A program made the translations under genes and the position numbers. A stretch of DNA of 64,000 bases from assembly GCA_963841715.1 (NCBI GenBank), contig CAWJDP010000005.1, forward strand, positions 208,653 to 272,652, written 5' to 3'. Of this stretch, positions 18,809 through 30,632 are shown piece after piece (positions within the stretch are counted from its first letter, which is position 1; every line of letters begins with the position of its first letter). Source of the stretch: DASPWW01 sp963841715 (GTDB lineage Bacteria; Actinomycetota; Thermoleophilia; Solirubrobacterales; 70-9). The notes under the pieces are model-generated. The model had not been told where the DNA came from and did no database searches. It saw nothing but the letters and a program-made list of their open reading frames with translations.

Positions 18809-20158
18809 CTACGCGAGAGGGCCCGCAGCGCGCCGCCCTTGCAGGGGAATTGGCAGGCTCCACGAGCCCCCACTGCGGCGCCATGCCACCGCCGCCGCAA
18901 GCGTCAGCGCAAGCGCACCTACGGCTGCACCGGACGGCGGCTTCGCCCCCGGGAGGAGGGTGCCATGGAGCGCCACGACGCCGGCGGACCAGACGAGCAC
19001 GCCGAGCATCACGAGCGCGACCGCGCGGCCCCTGACGAGGATTCCAAACGCGATCGAGGCCGCGACCCAAAGGCCGGCGGCGGCGAACAGGCCGGTGCCG
19101 AGCGGGATCGCCCCCGCGATCGCGAGCGAGGCGACGCCGAGCAGCGCGAGCGCACCCGCGCGCCGCGCGCTCGAGCCCGCGGCGCCGGCAATCGCCGCGT
19201 ACAGCGGCGCCAGCCCGATCGCCGCGAGCGCGGGCGCAAGCGGGGGCAGAAGGGCGGCGCCCGCGACGAGCACGGGAGTGAGGCGCGCGGCGGCGGCGCG
19301 GCGGCTTCTCGGGGTCGGTACCGGCGCGCGGGCGTCGAGCTCGGGAATCGCGCGCAGCAGCACGCTTCGAAGCTGGCCCAGCGTCGGGCGGCGCTCGGGG
19401 TCGGGATCGAGGCAGGCGTCGATCGCGGCGCACAGCGGCAGAGGCAGTCCGCGCCGGTGAGCCTCGAGCGGAGTGACCGGGTCGCCGAGCGCGCGCGCCG
19501 TCGCCGCCGGCGTGGCGCGGAGGACCGGGTTGCGCCCACTCCAGCACTCGTACAGCGTCAGTGCGAGGGAGTAGACGTCGCACCCGGGCCCGGTCTCGCC
19601 GCCCTCGGCCTGCTCGGGTGCCATGTAGGCGATCGTCCCGATCACCTCGCCGGTCGCGGTCAGCGAGACAGCGTCGGCGAGCCGCGCGGTGCCGAAGTCC
19701 ATCAGCTTCGCCCGCGAGGCGCCCGAGGGGAGCGGAAAGTCGGGCTCGTGGGCGATCACGTTGTCGGGCTTGATGTCGCGGTGGTAGACGCCCTGGTCGT
19801 GGGCGTGGGCGAGCGCCTCGCAGAGGTCGGCGCCGAGCTCGGCCACGTCGCGGTCCGACAGCGCTCCCTGGGTGGCGAGCTGGCGCAGCGTCGACCCCTC
19901 CACGAGCTCGCTGACGAGATAGGCGTGGCCGTTCTCCTGGCCAAGCTCGAACAGGGTCACGATTCCGTCATGATTGAGTCGCGCGGCCGCCTGCGCCTCC
20001 CGCATCACCCGCCGGCCCGCCTCGCCGTGGGTCTCGATCGCCTTCACGGCCACCGGGCGCTCAAGCTTCTCGTCCCAGGCGCGATAGACGGTCCCAAACC
20101 CGCCTGCACCGAGGCGCTCTTCAAGCGCGAAACGTCCCAGAATCCGTTCTCCTGCCAC
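18809..20158 (-). CDS. Ser/Thr protein kinase with polytopic C-terminal membrane domain
   Basis: Hanks-type kinase of 449 aa. The kinase domain (about 1-265) is intact: LGAGGFGTVY, VAVKAIE, YHRDIKPDNVI, LMDFGTARLAD, MAPEQAEGG. The last 150 or so residues are very hydrophobic with four to five predicted helices (for example VLVAGAALLPPLAPALAAIGL and AVALVMLGVLVWSAGVVALHG) and no recognisable extracellular sensor domain. It lies just upstream of fhaA on the same strand, where it may replace PknA as the second kinase of the operon; that assignment is inference. Confidence 0.9.
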   Translation of the reverse strand: MAGERILGRFALEERLGAGGFGTVYRAWDEKLERPVAVKAIETHGEAGRRVMREAQAAARLNHDGIVTLFELGQENGHAYLVSELVEGSTLRQLATQGALSDRDVAELGADLCEALAHAHDQGVYHRDIKPDNVIAHEPDFPLPSGASRAKLMDFGTARLADAVSLTATGEVIGTIAYMAPEQAEGGETGPGCDVYSLALTLYECWSGRNPVLRATPAATARALGDPVTPLEAHRRGLPLPLCAAIDACLDPDPERRPTLGQLRSVLLRAIPELDARAPVPTPRSRRAAAARLTPVLVAGAALLPPLAPALAAIGLAPLYAAIAGAAGSSARRAGALALLGVASLAIAGAIPLGTGLFAAAGLWVAASIAFGILVRGRAVALVMLGVLVWSAGVVALHGTLLPGAKPPSGAAVGALALTLAAAVAWRRSGGSWSLPIPLQGRRAAGPLA

Positions 20159-20268
20159 GGCTCATCGTTCGCCGCGCACGGGTGGCCTCCTCCGCTTCGA
20201 TCGTGCAACCACTTGCCCGTCCCCCCGGCGTGGCGGTCATACTCTGATGCCCAGCCCCGGAGGACGCG

Positions 20269-21330
20269 TTGGCTTTCCTGGACGAGGACGACGACTCATT
20301 CCCGGTCGCGACCGAGCCGGACGACCGCCGGCTTGGACCGCCCGATCACGATCGCCAGATCCTGATCCGACGCCTGGTCGCGATCGGCGTCGGCGTGCTC
20401 GTCCTGATCCTGCTGCTGCTCGGGCTGCGCGGCTGCCTGAACGCGCGTAAGACGCGCGCCTTCGAGAACTACGCCAGTGATCTCAATTCGGTCGCGGCCG
20501 AGTCGAAGCAGATCAGCGACGGATTCTTCGGCCGGCTCGAGAACCCGAAGAACCTCAGCCCGCTCCAGGTCCGGACCGAAATCCAGGGCGACCGCGGCGC
20601 CGCGAACAGCCTCTCGGGACGCGTCAACAGCCTCGACCCACCCGGTGAGGTCTCGGATGCCCAGAGCGACATCGAGCTCGCCTACCAGCTGCGAGCGGAC
20701 GGGCTCACCGCGATCGCCGACAAGATCGGAGCCGCGCTCGGCAAGTCCGGCCAGTCGCAGGCGATCCGCGACATCGCCTTCGACATGCAGGACTTCCTTG
20801 CCAGCGACGTCATCTACCGCCGCGCGCGGGGCGAGATCCAGCAGGTGTTCCAGGATCAGGGCCTGAGCACCAAGGTTCCGGAGAGCCAATTCCTCCCCAG
20901 CGTCAGCTGGCTTGACACCGCGACGATCGCCGAGGCGGTCGGCCGGATCACCGGGGCGGCGACCTCGGGCACCCACGCCGTCGGGATCCTGCAGACGACC
21001 GTGAACGGGACCGCGCTGTCGACGACGGCGCCGACCTCGGTGACGGCGAAGGGCCCGGTCGCCCTCGACGTCGAGGTCCAGAACGCCGGCGACTCCGACG
21101 AGTCCGACGTCCTCGTCTCGTACTCGGTGACCGGAGGCACCTCCCCGATCAGCGGCGACAAGACGATTCCGGCGGTCTCCGCAGGATCGACATCGAGCCT
21201 GAAGATCCCGCTTGAGCCTGCGCCTCCGTCGGGTCAGCAGGTGACGGTGAAGATCACGCTCCAGCCCGTCGTCGGCCAGACCGACACGTCGAACACCGAG
21301 TCGACGTACATCGTCACCTTCAACAGCTGA
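20269..21330 (+). CDS. Single-pass membrane protein with CARDB-like extracellular domain
   Basis: Function not recognised. The TTG start at 20269 has a strong GGAGGA 5 nt upstream. A 40-residue acidic cytoplasmic segment precedes one membrane helix (LVAIGVGVLVLILLLLGL, about 46-63). Then comes a mainly helical region (residues 75-230, with SGRVNSLDPPGEV and MQDFLASDVIYRRA). The C-terminal 100 or so residues (VTAKGPVALDVEVQNAGDSDESDVLVSYSVTGG, cut short here) resemble an Ig-like CARDB or NEW3 fold. 353 aa. Divergent from the polytopic kinase; the DUF4446 gene follows 7 bp later. Confidence 0.75.
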   Translation: MAFLDEDDDSFPVATEPDDRRLGPPDHDRQILIRRLVAIGVGVLVLILLLLGLRGCLNARKTRAFENYASDLNSVAAESKQISDGFFGRLENPKNLSPLQVRTEIQGDRGAANSLSGRVNSLDPPGEVSDAQSDIELAYQLRADGLTAIADKIGAALGKSGQSQAIRDIAFDMQDFLASDVIYRRARGEIQQVFQDQGLSTKVPESQFLPSVSWLDTATIAEAVGRITGAATSGTHAVGILQTTVNGTALSTTAPTSVTAKGPVALDVEVQNAGDSDESDVLVSYSVTGGTSPISGDKTIPAVSAGSTSSLKIPLEPAPPSGQQVTVKITLQPVVGQTDTSNTESTYIVTFNS

Positions 21331-21337
21331 TGGTCTA

Positions 21338-21808
21338 GTGGACCTCGTCGGGGTACTCGTCGCCGCCGTGGCGCTCCTCGGTGTGCTTGTGCTGGCGCTG
21401 CGGGTGCGGGCGCTGCACGCGGCCCAGCGCGTCGTCGTCGGCGAGGGCGGCGAGCGCGACCTCGTCGCCCACGCGCGCGACCTGGAGCGCGAGCTGTCCG
21501 CGCTCAGCGAGCGTGTTGACGGGCTCGCCGCCGGACTCGAGGCGACGGGTGGTCGCGTCGAGGGCGCAATCACCCACGCAGCCGTCGTCCGCTACGACGC
21601 CCACGGCGAGATCAGCGGCCGCCAATCAAGCTCGATCGCGCTGCTCGACGATCGCCGCGACGGCGTCGTCCTGTCGTCGATCCTGCATCGCGAGCAGGCG
21701 CGGTTGTACGCGAAGCCGCTCGTCGCCGGGCGCTCCGAGATCGGGCTCTCCCCTGAGGAGGAGGACGCGATCTCGCAGGCGATGGCAGGCGGCGGCCGCG
21801 GCGGCTGA
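21338..21808 (+). CDS. DUF4446 family membrane protein
   Basis: 156 aa from GTG 21338. An N-terminal membrane helix (LVGVLVAAVALLGVLVLALRV) is followed by a coiled-coil-like segment and the DUF4446 core (HAAVVRYDAHGEISGRQSSS, then LLDDRRDGVVLSSILHREQ and LYAKPLVAGRSEIGLSPEE). The family is widespread in Gram-positive bacteria, often near the chromosome origin or the parA-parB genes, but its role is unknown. The stop overlaps the pheA start (TGATG). Confidence 0.88.
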   Translation: MDLVGVLVAAVALLGVLVLALRVRALHAAQRVVVGEGGERDLVAHARDLERELSALSERVDGLAAGLEATGGRVEGAITHAAVVRYDAHGEISGRQSSSIALLDDRRDGVVLSSILHREQARLYAKPLVAGRSEIGLSPEEEDAISQAMAGGGRGG

Positions 21809-22659
21809 TGCGGATCGCGTTTCTCGGCCCTGAGGGCACGTTCACTCACGACGCGCTGCGCGAGGCGCTCGGCGACGAGCGCGTCGAAACGGTGCCGTCG
21901 CCGACGATCTACGACGCGATTCTCGCGGTCGAGACCGGCGAGGTCGATCGCGCGCTGGTGCCGTTCGAGAACTCGATTGAGGGCGCGGTCACCGTCACCC
22001 TCGACACGCTGGCCCTCGACGCAACCACGGTGTCGATCGTCGGCGAGACGGACCATCCGATCAGCCACAGCCTGATCGCGCGCCAGCCGCTCGGGCTCGA
22101 TGAGATCACGGCTGTGCTGTCGCATCCGCAGGCGAGCGCGCAGTGCGCGCGCTTCATCCGCGAGAGCCTCCCGGAGGCCGCGGTGCGGGCGGCATCGAGC
22201 AACGCCGAGGCGGTGCGGCAAATCGCCGGCTCGAGCGAGCCATGGGCGGCGCTCGCCTCAGCAGCCGCGGCGCGCCTCTACGACTGCGCCGTGATCCGTG
22301 AGGGCGTGGAGGACTACCCCGACAACGTCACCCGCTTCGTCTGGCTCGCGCCGGAGGGAACCCGGCCGGCGGGCGACGGACCGTGGAGGACATCGCTCGT
22401 CTTCTCGGAGCTCGGCGCCGACCATCCCGGCGCGCTCGTCGACGCGCTGCTCGAGTTCTCGAGCCGCGAGGTCAACCTGACCCGGATCGAGTCGCGGCCG
22501 CTCCGCCGCGGCCTGGGCCGGTACATGTTCTTCCTCGATCTCGAGGGCGCCGCCGACGACGAGCGCGTCGCGGCGGCGATCGAGGCGCTCCGCGGCAAGG
22601 CCGAATCCGTGAGAGTGCTGGGGAGCTACCCCGTACAATCGCGGGCACCATGGCGGTAG
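21808..22659 (+). CDS. pheA: Prephenate dehydratase
   Basis: Converts prephenate to phenylpyruvate in phenylalanine synthesis; cytosolic, 283 aa. The catalytic domain shows FLGPEGTFTHDALRE, VPFENSIEGAV, ISHSLIARQPLGLDEI, VLSHPQASAQCARF and the Thr-Arg motif NVTRFVWLA. The C-terminal ACT domain carries the Phe-binding ESRP element (RIESRPLRRGLGRYMFFLDL), so feedback inhibition by phenylalanine is expected. The 3' end overlaps the HNH gene by 10 bp. Confidence 0.95.
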   Translation: MRIAFLGPEGTFTHDALREALGDERVETVPSPTIYDAILAVETGEVDRALVPFENSIEGAVTVTLDTLALDATTVSIVGETDHPISHSLIARQPLGLDEITAVLSHPQASAQCARFIRESLPEAAVRAASSNAEAVRQIAGSSEPWAALASAAAARLYDCAVIREGVEDYPDNVTRFVWLAPEGTRPAGDGPWRTSLVFSELGADHPGALVDALLEFSSREVNLTRIESRPLRRGLGRYMFFLDLEGAADDERVAAAIEALRGKAESVRVLGSYPVQSRAPWR

Positions 22660-23249
22660 GCGCCACCAGCCGCAACGGGGTCCCGGCGACTCAGGGCTCC
22701 GTCGCTGGTGGCCGAACCCCGGCATCGAGCCGCGTCCTCGTCCTCAACGCGACCTACGAGCCGATCAACGTCTGCACCCTCCGCCGCGCGACCGTGCTCG
22801 TCCTCAAGTCGAAGGCCGAGATCATCGAGCGCGGCCGCGGAAGGCTCCACTCCGAGCGCCTCGCGCTCGAGCGGCCGGTCGTGATCCGGCTGATCACCTA
22901 CGTTCGGGTACCGCGCGACGTCCATCGCCGCAAGATCACCCGCAAGGCGGTGCTCGCGCGCGACTCGTGGACCTGCCAGTACTGCGGCGCGAGCAAGCCG
23001 GGGCTGACCGTCGACCACGTGATCCCGCGAAGTCGGGGCGGCGAATCGGTGTGGGAGAACATCGTCGCGTCGTGCGCCGCGTGCAACCGCAAGAAGGGGA
23101 GCCAGCTCCCCCGCGAGGCACGAATGCACCCCCGCCGCCGGCCGAAGCCGCCGGGGCCGACCGTGTTCATACGCATCGCGGCGCCGAAGGTCCCCGTCGC
23201 CTGGGAGCGCTACCTCGTTCTCAGTGGCGCCGGCTCCACCCCGGCGTAG
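22650..23249 (+). CDS. HNH endonuclease family protein
   Basis: 199-aa protein of the widespread actinobacterial/cyanobacterial HNH group. The N-terminal domain begins SSRVLVLNATYEPINVCTLRRA. The nuclease motif is complete: CQYCG, LTVDHVIPRSRGG (His and downstream acidic/Asn positions) and CAACNRKKG, with two CxxC pairs for zinc. The C-terminus is Arg/Pro-rich. This group is usually chromosomal and not linked to restriction; its cellular role is unclear. ATG 22650 overlaps the end of pheA, suggesting cotranscription. Confidence 0.9.
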   Translation: MAVGATSRNGVPATQGSVAGGRTPASSRVLVLNATYEPINVCTLRRATVLVLKSKAEIIERGRGRLHSERLALERPVVIRLITYVRVPRDVHRRKITRKAVLARDSWTCQYCGASKPGLTVDHVIPRSRGGESVWENIVASCAACNRKKGSQLPREARMHPRRRPKPPGPTVFIRIAAPKVPVAWERYLVLSGAGSTPA

Positions 23250-23268
23250 CGACCCAGCCGCTCACAGC

Positions 23269-23296
23269 GGAAGGGCCGCCCGGAGGCGACCCTTCC
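23269..23296 (+). terminator. Strong GC hairpin after the HNH gene
   Basis: Twelve-base arms (GGAAGGGCCGCC and GGCGACCCTTCC, with one G-T wobble) enclose a 4-nt loop CGGA, beginning 20 nt after the HNH stop. There is no T run, which is common for high-GC actinobacterial terminators. It may end the DUF4446-pheA-HNH transcript. Confidence 0.6.
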
Positions 23297-23479
23297 AAGA
23301 CGGTGCGGACGAAGCGAGCCCGAGGCAAGTACTCGCGGGGCGGGACGGCTCCCGCACCCCGGCTCGCCGGTGCCCAGGTTGGATTCCGCCGGGCGGCCGC
23401 ACCACCGCCCGCGGTGGCCCGGGCCCTCGTGGGCGCCCCGTCCCCTAATTCATTGGGACGAGACCCCCGGCGCCCGGAC
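23297..23479. other. Structured GC-rich non-coding stretch
   Basis: No plausible gene. Several perfect inverted repeats are visible, for example CCACCGCCCGCGGTGG at about 23400, and GTCCC and GGGAC arms around an AT-rich loop at about 23440-23460. Read on the minus strand, this lies directly after the short leader ORF at 23480-23524 and could be its structured 3' part. On the plus strand it is the trailer of the HNH transcript. No known RNA family was recognised; RNase P RNA and tmRNA were considered but their core motifs are not seen. Confidence 0.4.
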
Positions 23480-23524
23480 CTAGCGGCCCGACACCTCCGG
23501 CGTCCCGAAAAGCATGTGAATCAG
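23480..23524 (-). CDS. Possible leader peptide with near-perfect Shine-Dalgarno
   Basis: A minus-strand sequence AGAAAGGAGGTGGTCC (23528-23543) is an almost complete complement of the 16S rRNA 3' end. Eight nt after its GGAGG comes a CTG (23524), then ATT CAC ATG. The tiny frame reads LIHMLFGTPEVSGR and stops at 23480; starting at the ATG (23515) it is 11 aa. Such a strong site on so short an ORF suggests a leader peptide or translation-coupled regulator, but no downstream gene on that strand is visible before the convergent HNH gene. Confidence 0.4.
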   Translation of the reverse strand: MIHMLFGTPEVSGR

Positions 23525-23663
23525 TAGGACCACCTCCTTTCTCCGGTAGCTCCCATTGAAGCAGTTTGCCCCGTCGTGGAGATGGCCATACCGGTCCGGA
23601 CCCGCCGCCGCCGTGTTTACCGTCTTAGCGGGGCCAGGGGGATCTCTACCGATGGAGGCAAAG

Positions 23664-24257
23664 ATGAGCAAGCTTCGATTTCGCCGACCGAGTCCCGCCA
23701 TGATCGTCGCCTGCACGGCGTTGGTCGTGGCGCTCGGCGGCTCGGCGCTGGCGGCGACGAAGATCAAGAGCAAGAACATCAAGAACGGGGCCGTGACGAC
23801 GAAGAAGATCAAGACCGGCGCGGTCACCGCCAAGAAGGTCAAGAGCGGCACGCTGACCAAGGCGCAGCTCGCCAAGCACGCCGTGACCGGGAGCCGGCTC
23901 GGCCAGGCCGCGGTCAGCAACGGCAAGCTTGCCGACAACGCGGTCAACGGACCCAAGGTTGAGGACGGCTCGCTGAGCCTGCCGAAGGTCGCGCAGATCG
24001 TCGCGGACGTCAGCCCGGACGTTCCCTCGCTGGTTCCCGGGGACTGCGCGGACGTCGACATCGCGGTCAGCGGCGCGCAGGCGAACGACAGCGTCCTCGC
24101 GCTGCGGCGCGGTCCGAACTTCAACAGCCTGCTGACGCTGAGCGCGGGCCCGCAGGGCGCGGGCACGGTGCGGCTGACGTTCTGCAACCCCGACACCAGC
24201 GGCGGGGCCGCGACCCTTTCCGGGCCCGAGGACGTGAAGCTGGCGCTGTTCCACTAG
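23664..24257 (+). CDS. Secreted/anchored repeat protein of Thermoleophilia type
   Basis: 197 aa, function unknown. ATG 23664 has a GGAGG 7 nt upstream. After MSKLRFRRPSPAM a hydrophobic signal/anchor (IVACTALVVALGGSALA) ends in a likely cleavage site. Residues about 32-110 are imperfect short repeats built around Lys-x-Gly-Ala-Val-Thr and Asn-Gly-Lys-Leu units (IKNGAVTTKKIKTGAV, NGKLADNAVNGPKV), possibly a beta-solenoid or hexapeptide-like surface domain. The C-terminal 90 residues form a globular region with two Cys (GDCADVD, FCNPDT). A paralogue with the same layout is at 52446-53081. Confidence 0.75.
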   Translation: MSKLRFRRPSPAMIVACTALVVALGGSALAATKIKSKNIKNGAVTTKKIKTGAVTAKKVKSGTLTKAQLAKHAVTGSRLGQAAVSNGKLADNAVNGPKVEDGSLSLPKVAQIVADVSPDVPSLVPGDCADVDIAVSGAQANDSVLALRRGPNFNSLLTLSAGPQGAGTVRLTFCNPDTSGGAATLSGPEDVKLALFH

Positions 24258-24376
24258 GCGAACGGCGCGACTTGGACGGCCGGGCCGGCGCGTCCGGTCC
24301 GGCCGCCTCGAGGTCCACGCTGCCCAGGCTCGCGACTCAGGGGGAGAGGAGTGTCGCCGGTGATGATCGTGCTCTT

Positions 24377-25210
24377 CTAGGTCAGCGGGCGCCCGCGCGC
24401 GCGGGAGAATTCCTCCTGGAACTCTCGCGCGCGGACGCCCGAGACGAGGCGCATCGTCAGCTTCGGCGCAATCCAGTACATCGCCGCGAGGATGCGCAGA
24501 GGCCGGCGCCCGGCGACGATCACCTCGGCGCGGTCCTCGGGGATCGCCTTCACGACCGCCGCTCCCACCGCCTCGGGGGTCGCCGGCGCATCGCCCGCGG
24601 CGGCTCGGCGTGCTTCTCGTTCGCGATCCTGCCGTACATCCCGACGCGGCTGATGAAGATCGGGCAGATCGCCGAGAAGCCGACCGGCTTGTCGAGAAAC
24701 TCGCCTCGCAACGAGTGGGTGAAGCCGACGACGCCGTGCTTCGTCGCCAGTAGGAGGCGAGGATCGGCGCCGGGGTCTTTCCAGCCATCGAGGCGAGGCT
24801 GACGACGTGGCCCGGCCGCGCTCGAGCATCCCCGGGAGCACCTGGCGGGTCAGCTCCATCACCGCGAGCAGGTTGACGTCGACGATCGGCTCGATCTCCT
24901 CGCGGGTCTGTTCCAGGTACGAGCCGGCGTACTCTAGTCCCGGCGTTGTTGACGAGCAGGTCGAGGGGGCCGACCGCGTCTGCGCGCGCTCGACAAGGTG
25001 GGCGCGGTCCCGCGGTCGCTGAGGTCGGCGGCTACGAGCTCGACCTTGATCCCGGTGCGGCGGAGCTCGTCGGCGAAGTCATCGAGGTCCGAGCCCGCGA
25101 TGTCCGAGAGCGCCAGGTTGACGCCCTGCGCGGCGAGCGCGCGCGGCGATGTACTCGCCGAGCCCTCCCGCGGCGCCGGTGACCAGCGCGTTCGTTCCGC
25201 GCAGCTGCAT
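24377..25210 (-). CDS. Short-chain dehydrogenase/reductase, multiply frameshifted
   Basis: NAD(P)-dependent SDR of about 277 aa. From ATG 25210 the frame reads MQLRGTNALVTGAAGGLGEYIA, the nucleotide-binding TGxxxGxG; fragments in other frames give LALSDIAGSDLDDFADELRRTG (cut), LLVNNAG and an ending IAPKLTMRLVSGVRAREFQEEF. Several single-base indels scatter the protein over three frames. The first is an extra base in the GC repeat just after the glycine motif (about 25140). The disruption is of the same kind as in the adjoining gyrA, so sequence error is likelier than decay. The substrate is unknown. Confidence 0.75.
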
Positions 25211-25236
25211 CGCCGCGCCAGGCTATCTCGCCGCGG

Positions 25237-27927
25237 CTACTTGCGCCTGCGCCCCGCCGGCTTCTTCTTCGCCGCCGGCTTGCGAGGCCCCTGCTTCGCG
25301 GCGGGCTTGGGCTTCGACCGCGCAGCGGGCTTGGGCTTCGCGGAGCCCTTGCCCTTCGTCGCCTGCTTCGGCGTCGCCTGCTTCGCTCCCGCCCCGTTGG
25401 CCGACGCGCCGTCGGCGGAGACCCCGTCGACCGCCGCGTCGTCCGCCACGTCGGCGCCCGTGTCGCCGGACTCGACCACGGGCGCGATCGCGCTGACGCG
25501 GTCGCGCGCTTCAGGTTCATCACCCGGACGCCCTGGGTCGCCGGCCCATCAGCGAGATCCCGCCGGCACGGGTGCGCTGGACCATCCCTTGTGGCTGATG
25601 AACAGCAGGTCCTGGTGCTCGCGGACGATCAGCGCGCCGGCGAGCGCCCCCTTCTTCTCGGTCAGCTTCATCGTCAGCACGCCCTTCGTGCCGCGGCCCT
25701 TGGGCGGGTACTCGGACACCAGGGTGCGCTTGCCGTACCCGTTCTCTGTCACGACCAGCAGCTCCAGCCTCGGGTCGGGCGATGTCGAGCGCCAGCACGC
25801 GGTTGCCCTTGTCGGCCACGTTCATCCCCTTCACCCCCGAGGTGTCGCGGCCCATCGCCCGGACCGCCTTCTTCTTGAACCGGGAGGCGTGGCCCGGAGC
25901 TTCGAGACCAGCAGCAGGTCGTCCTCCCCCGAGGTGAGCCGGACCTGGACGAGCTCGTCGCCCTTGCGGATCTTGATCGCGATGATCCCGTCGGCGCGGA
26001 TCGGGGTGTCGTACTTCGGCGAACTCGGTCTTCTTCACCAGGCCCTTCGCCGTCGCGAACACCAGGTACTTGCCCTCCTTGAAGTCGCGCGTCGGGATCA
26101 CGGCCATCACCCGCTCCTCGTCGCGCAGCGGCAGCACATTGATGAGCGCCTGGCCCTTCGCCGTCGCGCGAGCCCTCCGGCAGCTCGTACACCTTCAGCC
26201 GGTAGACCTTGCCGAAGTTGGTGAAGAACAGCAGGTAGTCGTGCGTCGAGCAGATGTGGAGGTGCTCGATGTAGTCGCCCTCCTTCAGGTTCATCCCCAT
26301 CACGCCCTTGCCGCCGCGCCGCTGCTGGCGGTAGGTCGCGAGCGGGAGCCGCTTCGCGTACCCGGAGGCGGTGATCGAGATCACCATCTGCTGGTCGGCG
26401 ATCATGTCCTCGATGTCGAACTCGCCCTCGGCGGCGGCGATCTCGGTTCGGCGCTCGTCGCCGTAGCGGCTCTCGATCTCCGCGAGCTCGTCGACGATCA
26501 GGCCGTCGATCCTCGCCTCGTCGCCGAGGATCGTCCGCAGCTCTTCGATCCGCTCGACGAGCTCCGCGTGCTCCGCGCGCACCTTGTCGGCCTCGAGCGC
26601 GGTGAGCCGCTGCAGGCGCATGTCGAGGATCGCCTGCGCCTGCTCCTCGGAGAGCTTGAACTTCTCGATCAGGCCCGTCGCGCGCCTCGTCGGGGTCGGC
26701 GGACCCGCGGATCAGCGCGATCACCTCGTCGAGGTTGTCCAGCGCGATCGAGCAGCCCCTCGAGGATGTGGGCTCGCGCCTCGGCGCGGCGCAGCTGGTA
26801 CTGCGTGCGGCGGATGACCACCTCGCGCTGGTGGTCGACGTAGTGCTGGATCAGCTCCTTGAGCGCTGAGCGTCCGCGGCACGCCGTCGACGAACGCGAC
26901 CATGTTGATGCCGAAGCTGGTCTGCATCGACGTGCGCTTGTAGAGCTGGTTCAGGACCACCTGCGGCGGGTCGCCACCGCGCTTCAGCTCGATCACGAGC
27001 CGCATCCCGCTGCGATCGGACTCGTCGCGCAGGTCCGAGATCCCGGTGATCTTCTTGTCGCGGACGAGATCGGCGATCTTCGTGATCAGGCCGCCGTCGC
27101 CGCCCTTCTTGACCATGAACGGAAGCTCGGAAACGACGATCGCGTCCTTGCCGCCCTTCAGCGGCTCGACGTGCGCCTTCGCCCGCACTTTCACGCTGCC
27201 GCGGCCGCTGCGGTAGGCCTCCGCGATCCCGGCCGACGCCCATGATCGATGCCGCCGCCGGGGAAGTCGGGGCCCTTGATGTGCTTCATCAGCCCGTTCA
27301 GGTCGATCGCGGGGTTCTCGATGTAGGCCCGCACGCGCGCCGATCACCTCGCCGAGGTTGTGCGGCGGGATGTTCGTCGCCATCCCGACCGCGATCCCGG
27401 AGGAGCCGTTGACGAGCAGGTTTGGGAACCGCGCCGGCAGGAGCAGCGGCTCGCTGCGTGCGACTCGTCGTAGTTGGGCCCGAAGTCGACCGTCTCCGCC
27501 TCGATGTCGCGCAGCAGCTCGGTCGCGAGCCGGCCGAGGCGGGCTTCCGTGTACCGCATCGCGGCCGGCGGGTCGTCGTCGATCGAGCCGAAGTTGCCCT
27601 GGCCGTCGACAGCGGGTAGCGCAGCGAGAAGTCCTGCGCCATCCGGGCCAGCGTGTCGTAGATCGCGGAGTCGCCGTGCGGGTGGTACTTGCCCATCACC
27701 TCACCGACGATGAAGGCGCACTTCCGGTATGGGCGGTTCGGCTGCAGGCCTAGGTCGTGCATCGCGTACAGGACCCGGCGATGGACCGGCTTGAGCCCGT
27801 CGCGCACGTCGGGCAGCGCCCGGCCCACGATCACGCTCATCGCGTAGTCGAGGTACGAGGAGCGCATCTCCGTCTCGAGCTCGCGCTCCTCGATTCGGCC
27901 GGTCAGGGCCTCGAGCGAGCCCTCCAT
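25237..27927 (-). CDS. gyrA: DNA gyrase subunit A, multiply frameshifted, with basic C-terminal tail
   Basis: Breakage-reunion subunit of gyrase. Start MEGSLEALTGRIEERELETEM at 27927. The winged-helix region DVRDGLKPVHRRVLYAM, the quinolone-region stretch KYHPHGDSAIYDTLARMAQ, the active-site Tyr segment MRYTEARLGRLA and the GyrA-box QQRRGGKG in the C-terminal pinwheel are all identifiable but in different frames; I estimate close to ten single-base indels. Checked cases are a lost G near 25545 (expected MGRATQGVRVMNLKRA) and near 25505. The last 60 or so residues, from about 25420, are a Lys/Ala/Pro-rich tail ending AAKKKPAGRRRK. An indispensable gene, so sequence error is the reading. Confidence 0.92.
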
Positions 27928-27940
27928 CTAGCGCCCCTCA

Positions 27941-30454
<2,514 letters not shown>

Positions 30455-30632
30455 TCGGCTCCTTTCGATTTCGACGGGCTGTTTCGGTGCCCGTATCTTG
30501 CGAGAAGCCCCGACCGACGGTGCCGCAAAAGACCGGCTCGTCCTCGGGGTCGGGGCCTCACCCAGGTTCACATAAGGATATCAGTCACGAGCGGGCGGAA
30601 TTTGCGGTAATCCGTGACAAAAGCCCTGCAAA

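Noticed and set aside
23528..23543. Plus-strand GGACCACCTCCTTTCT resembling the 3' end of 16S rRNA
   Set aside because: No 16S sequence precedes it. It is explained as a strong Shine-Dalgarno site read on the minus strand.
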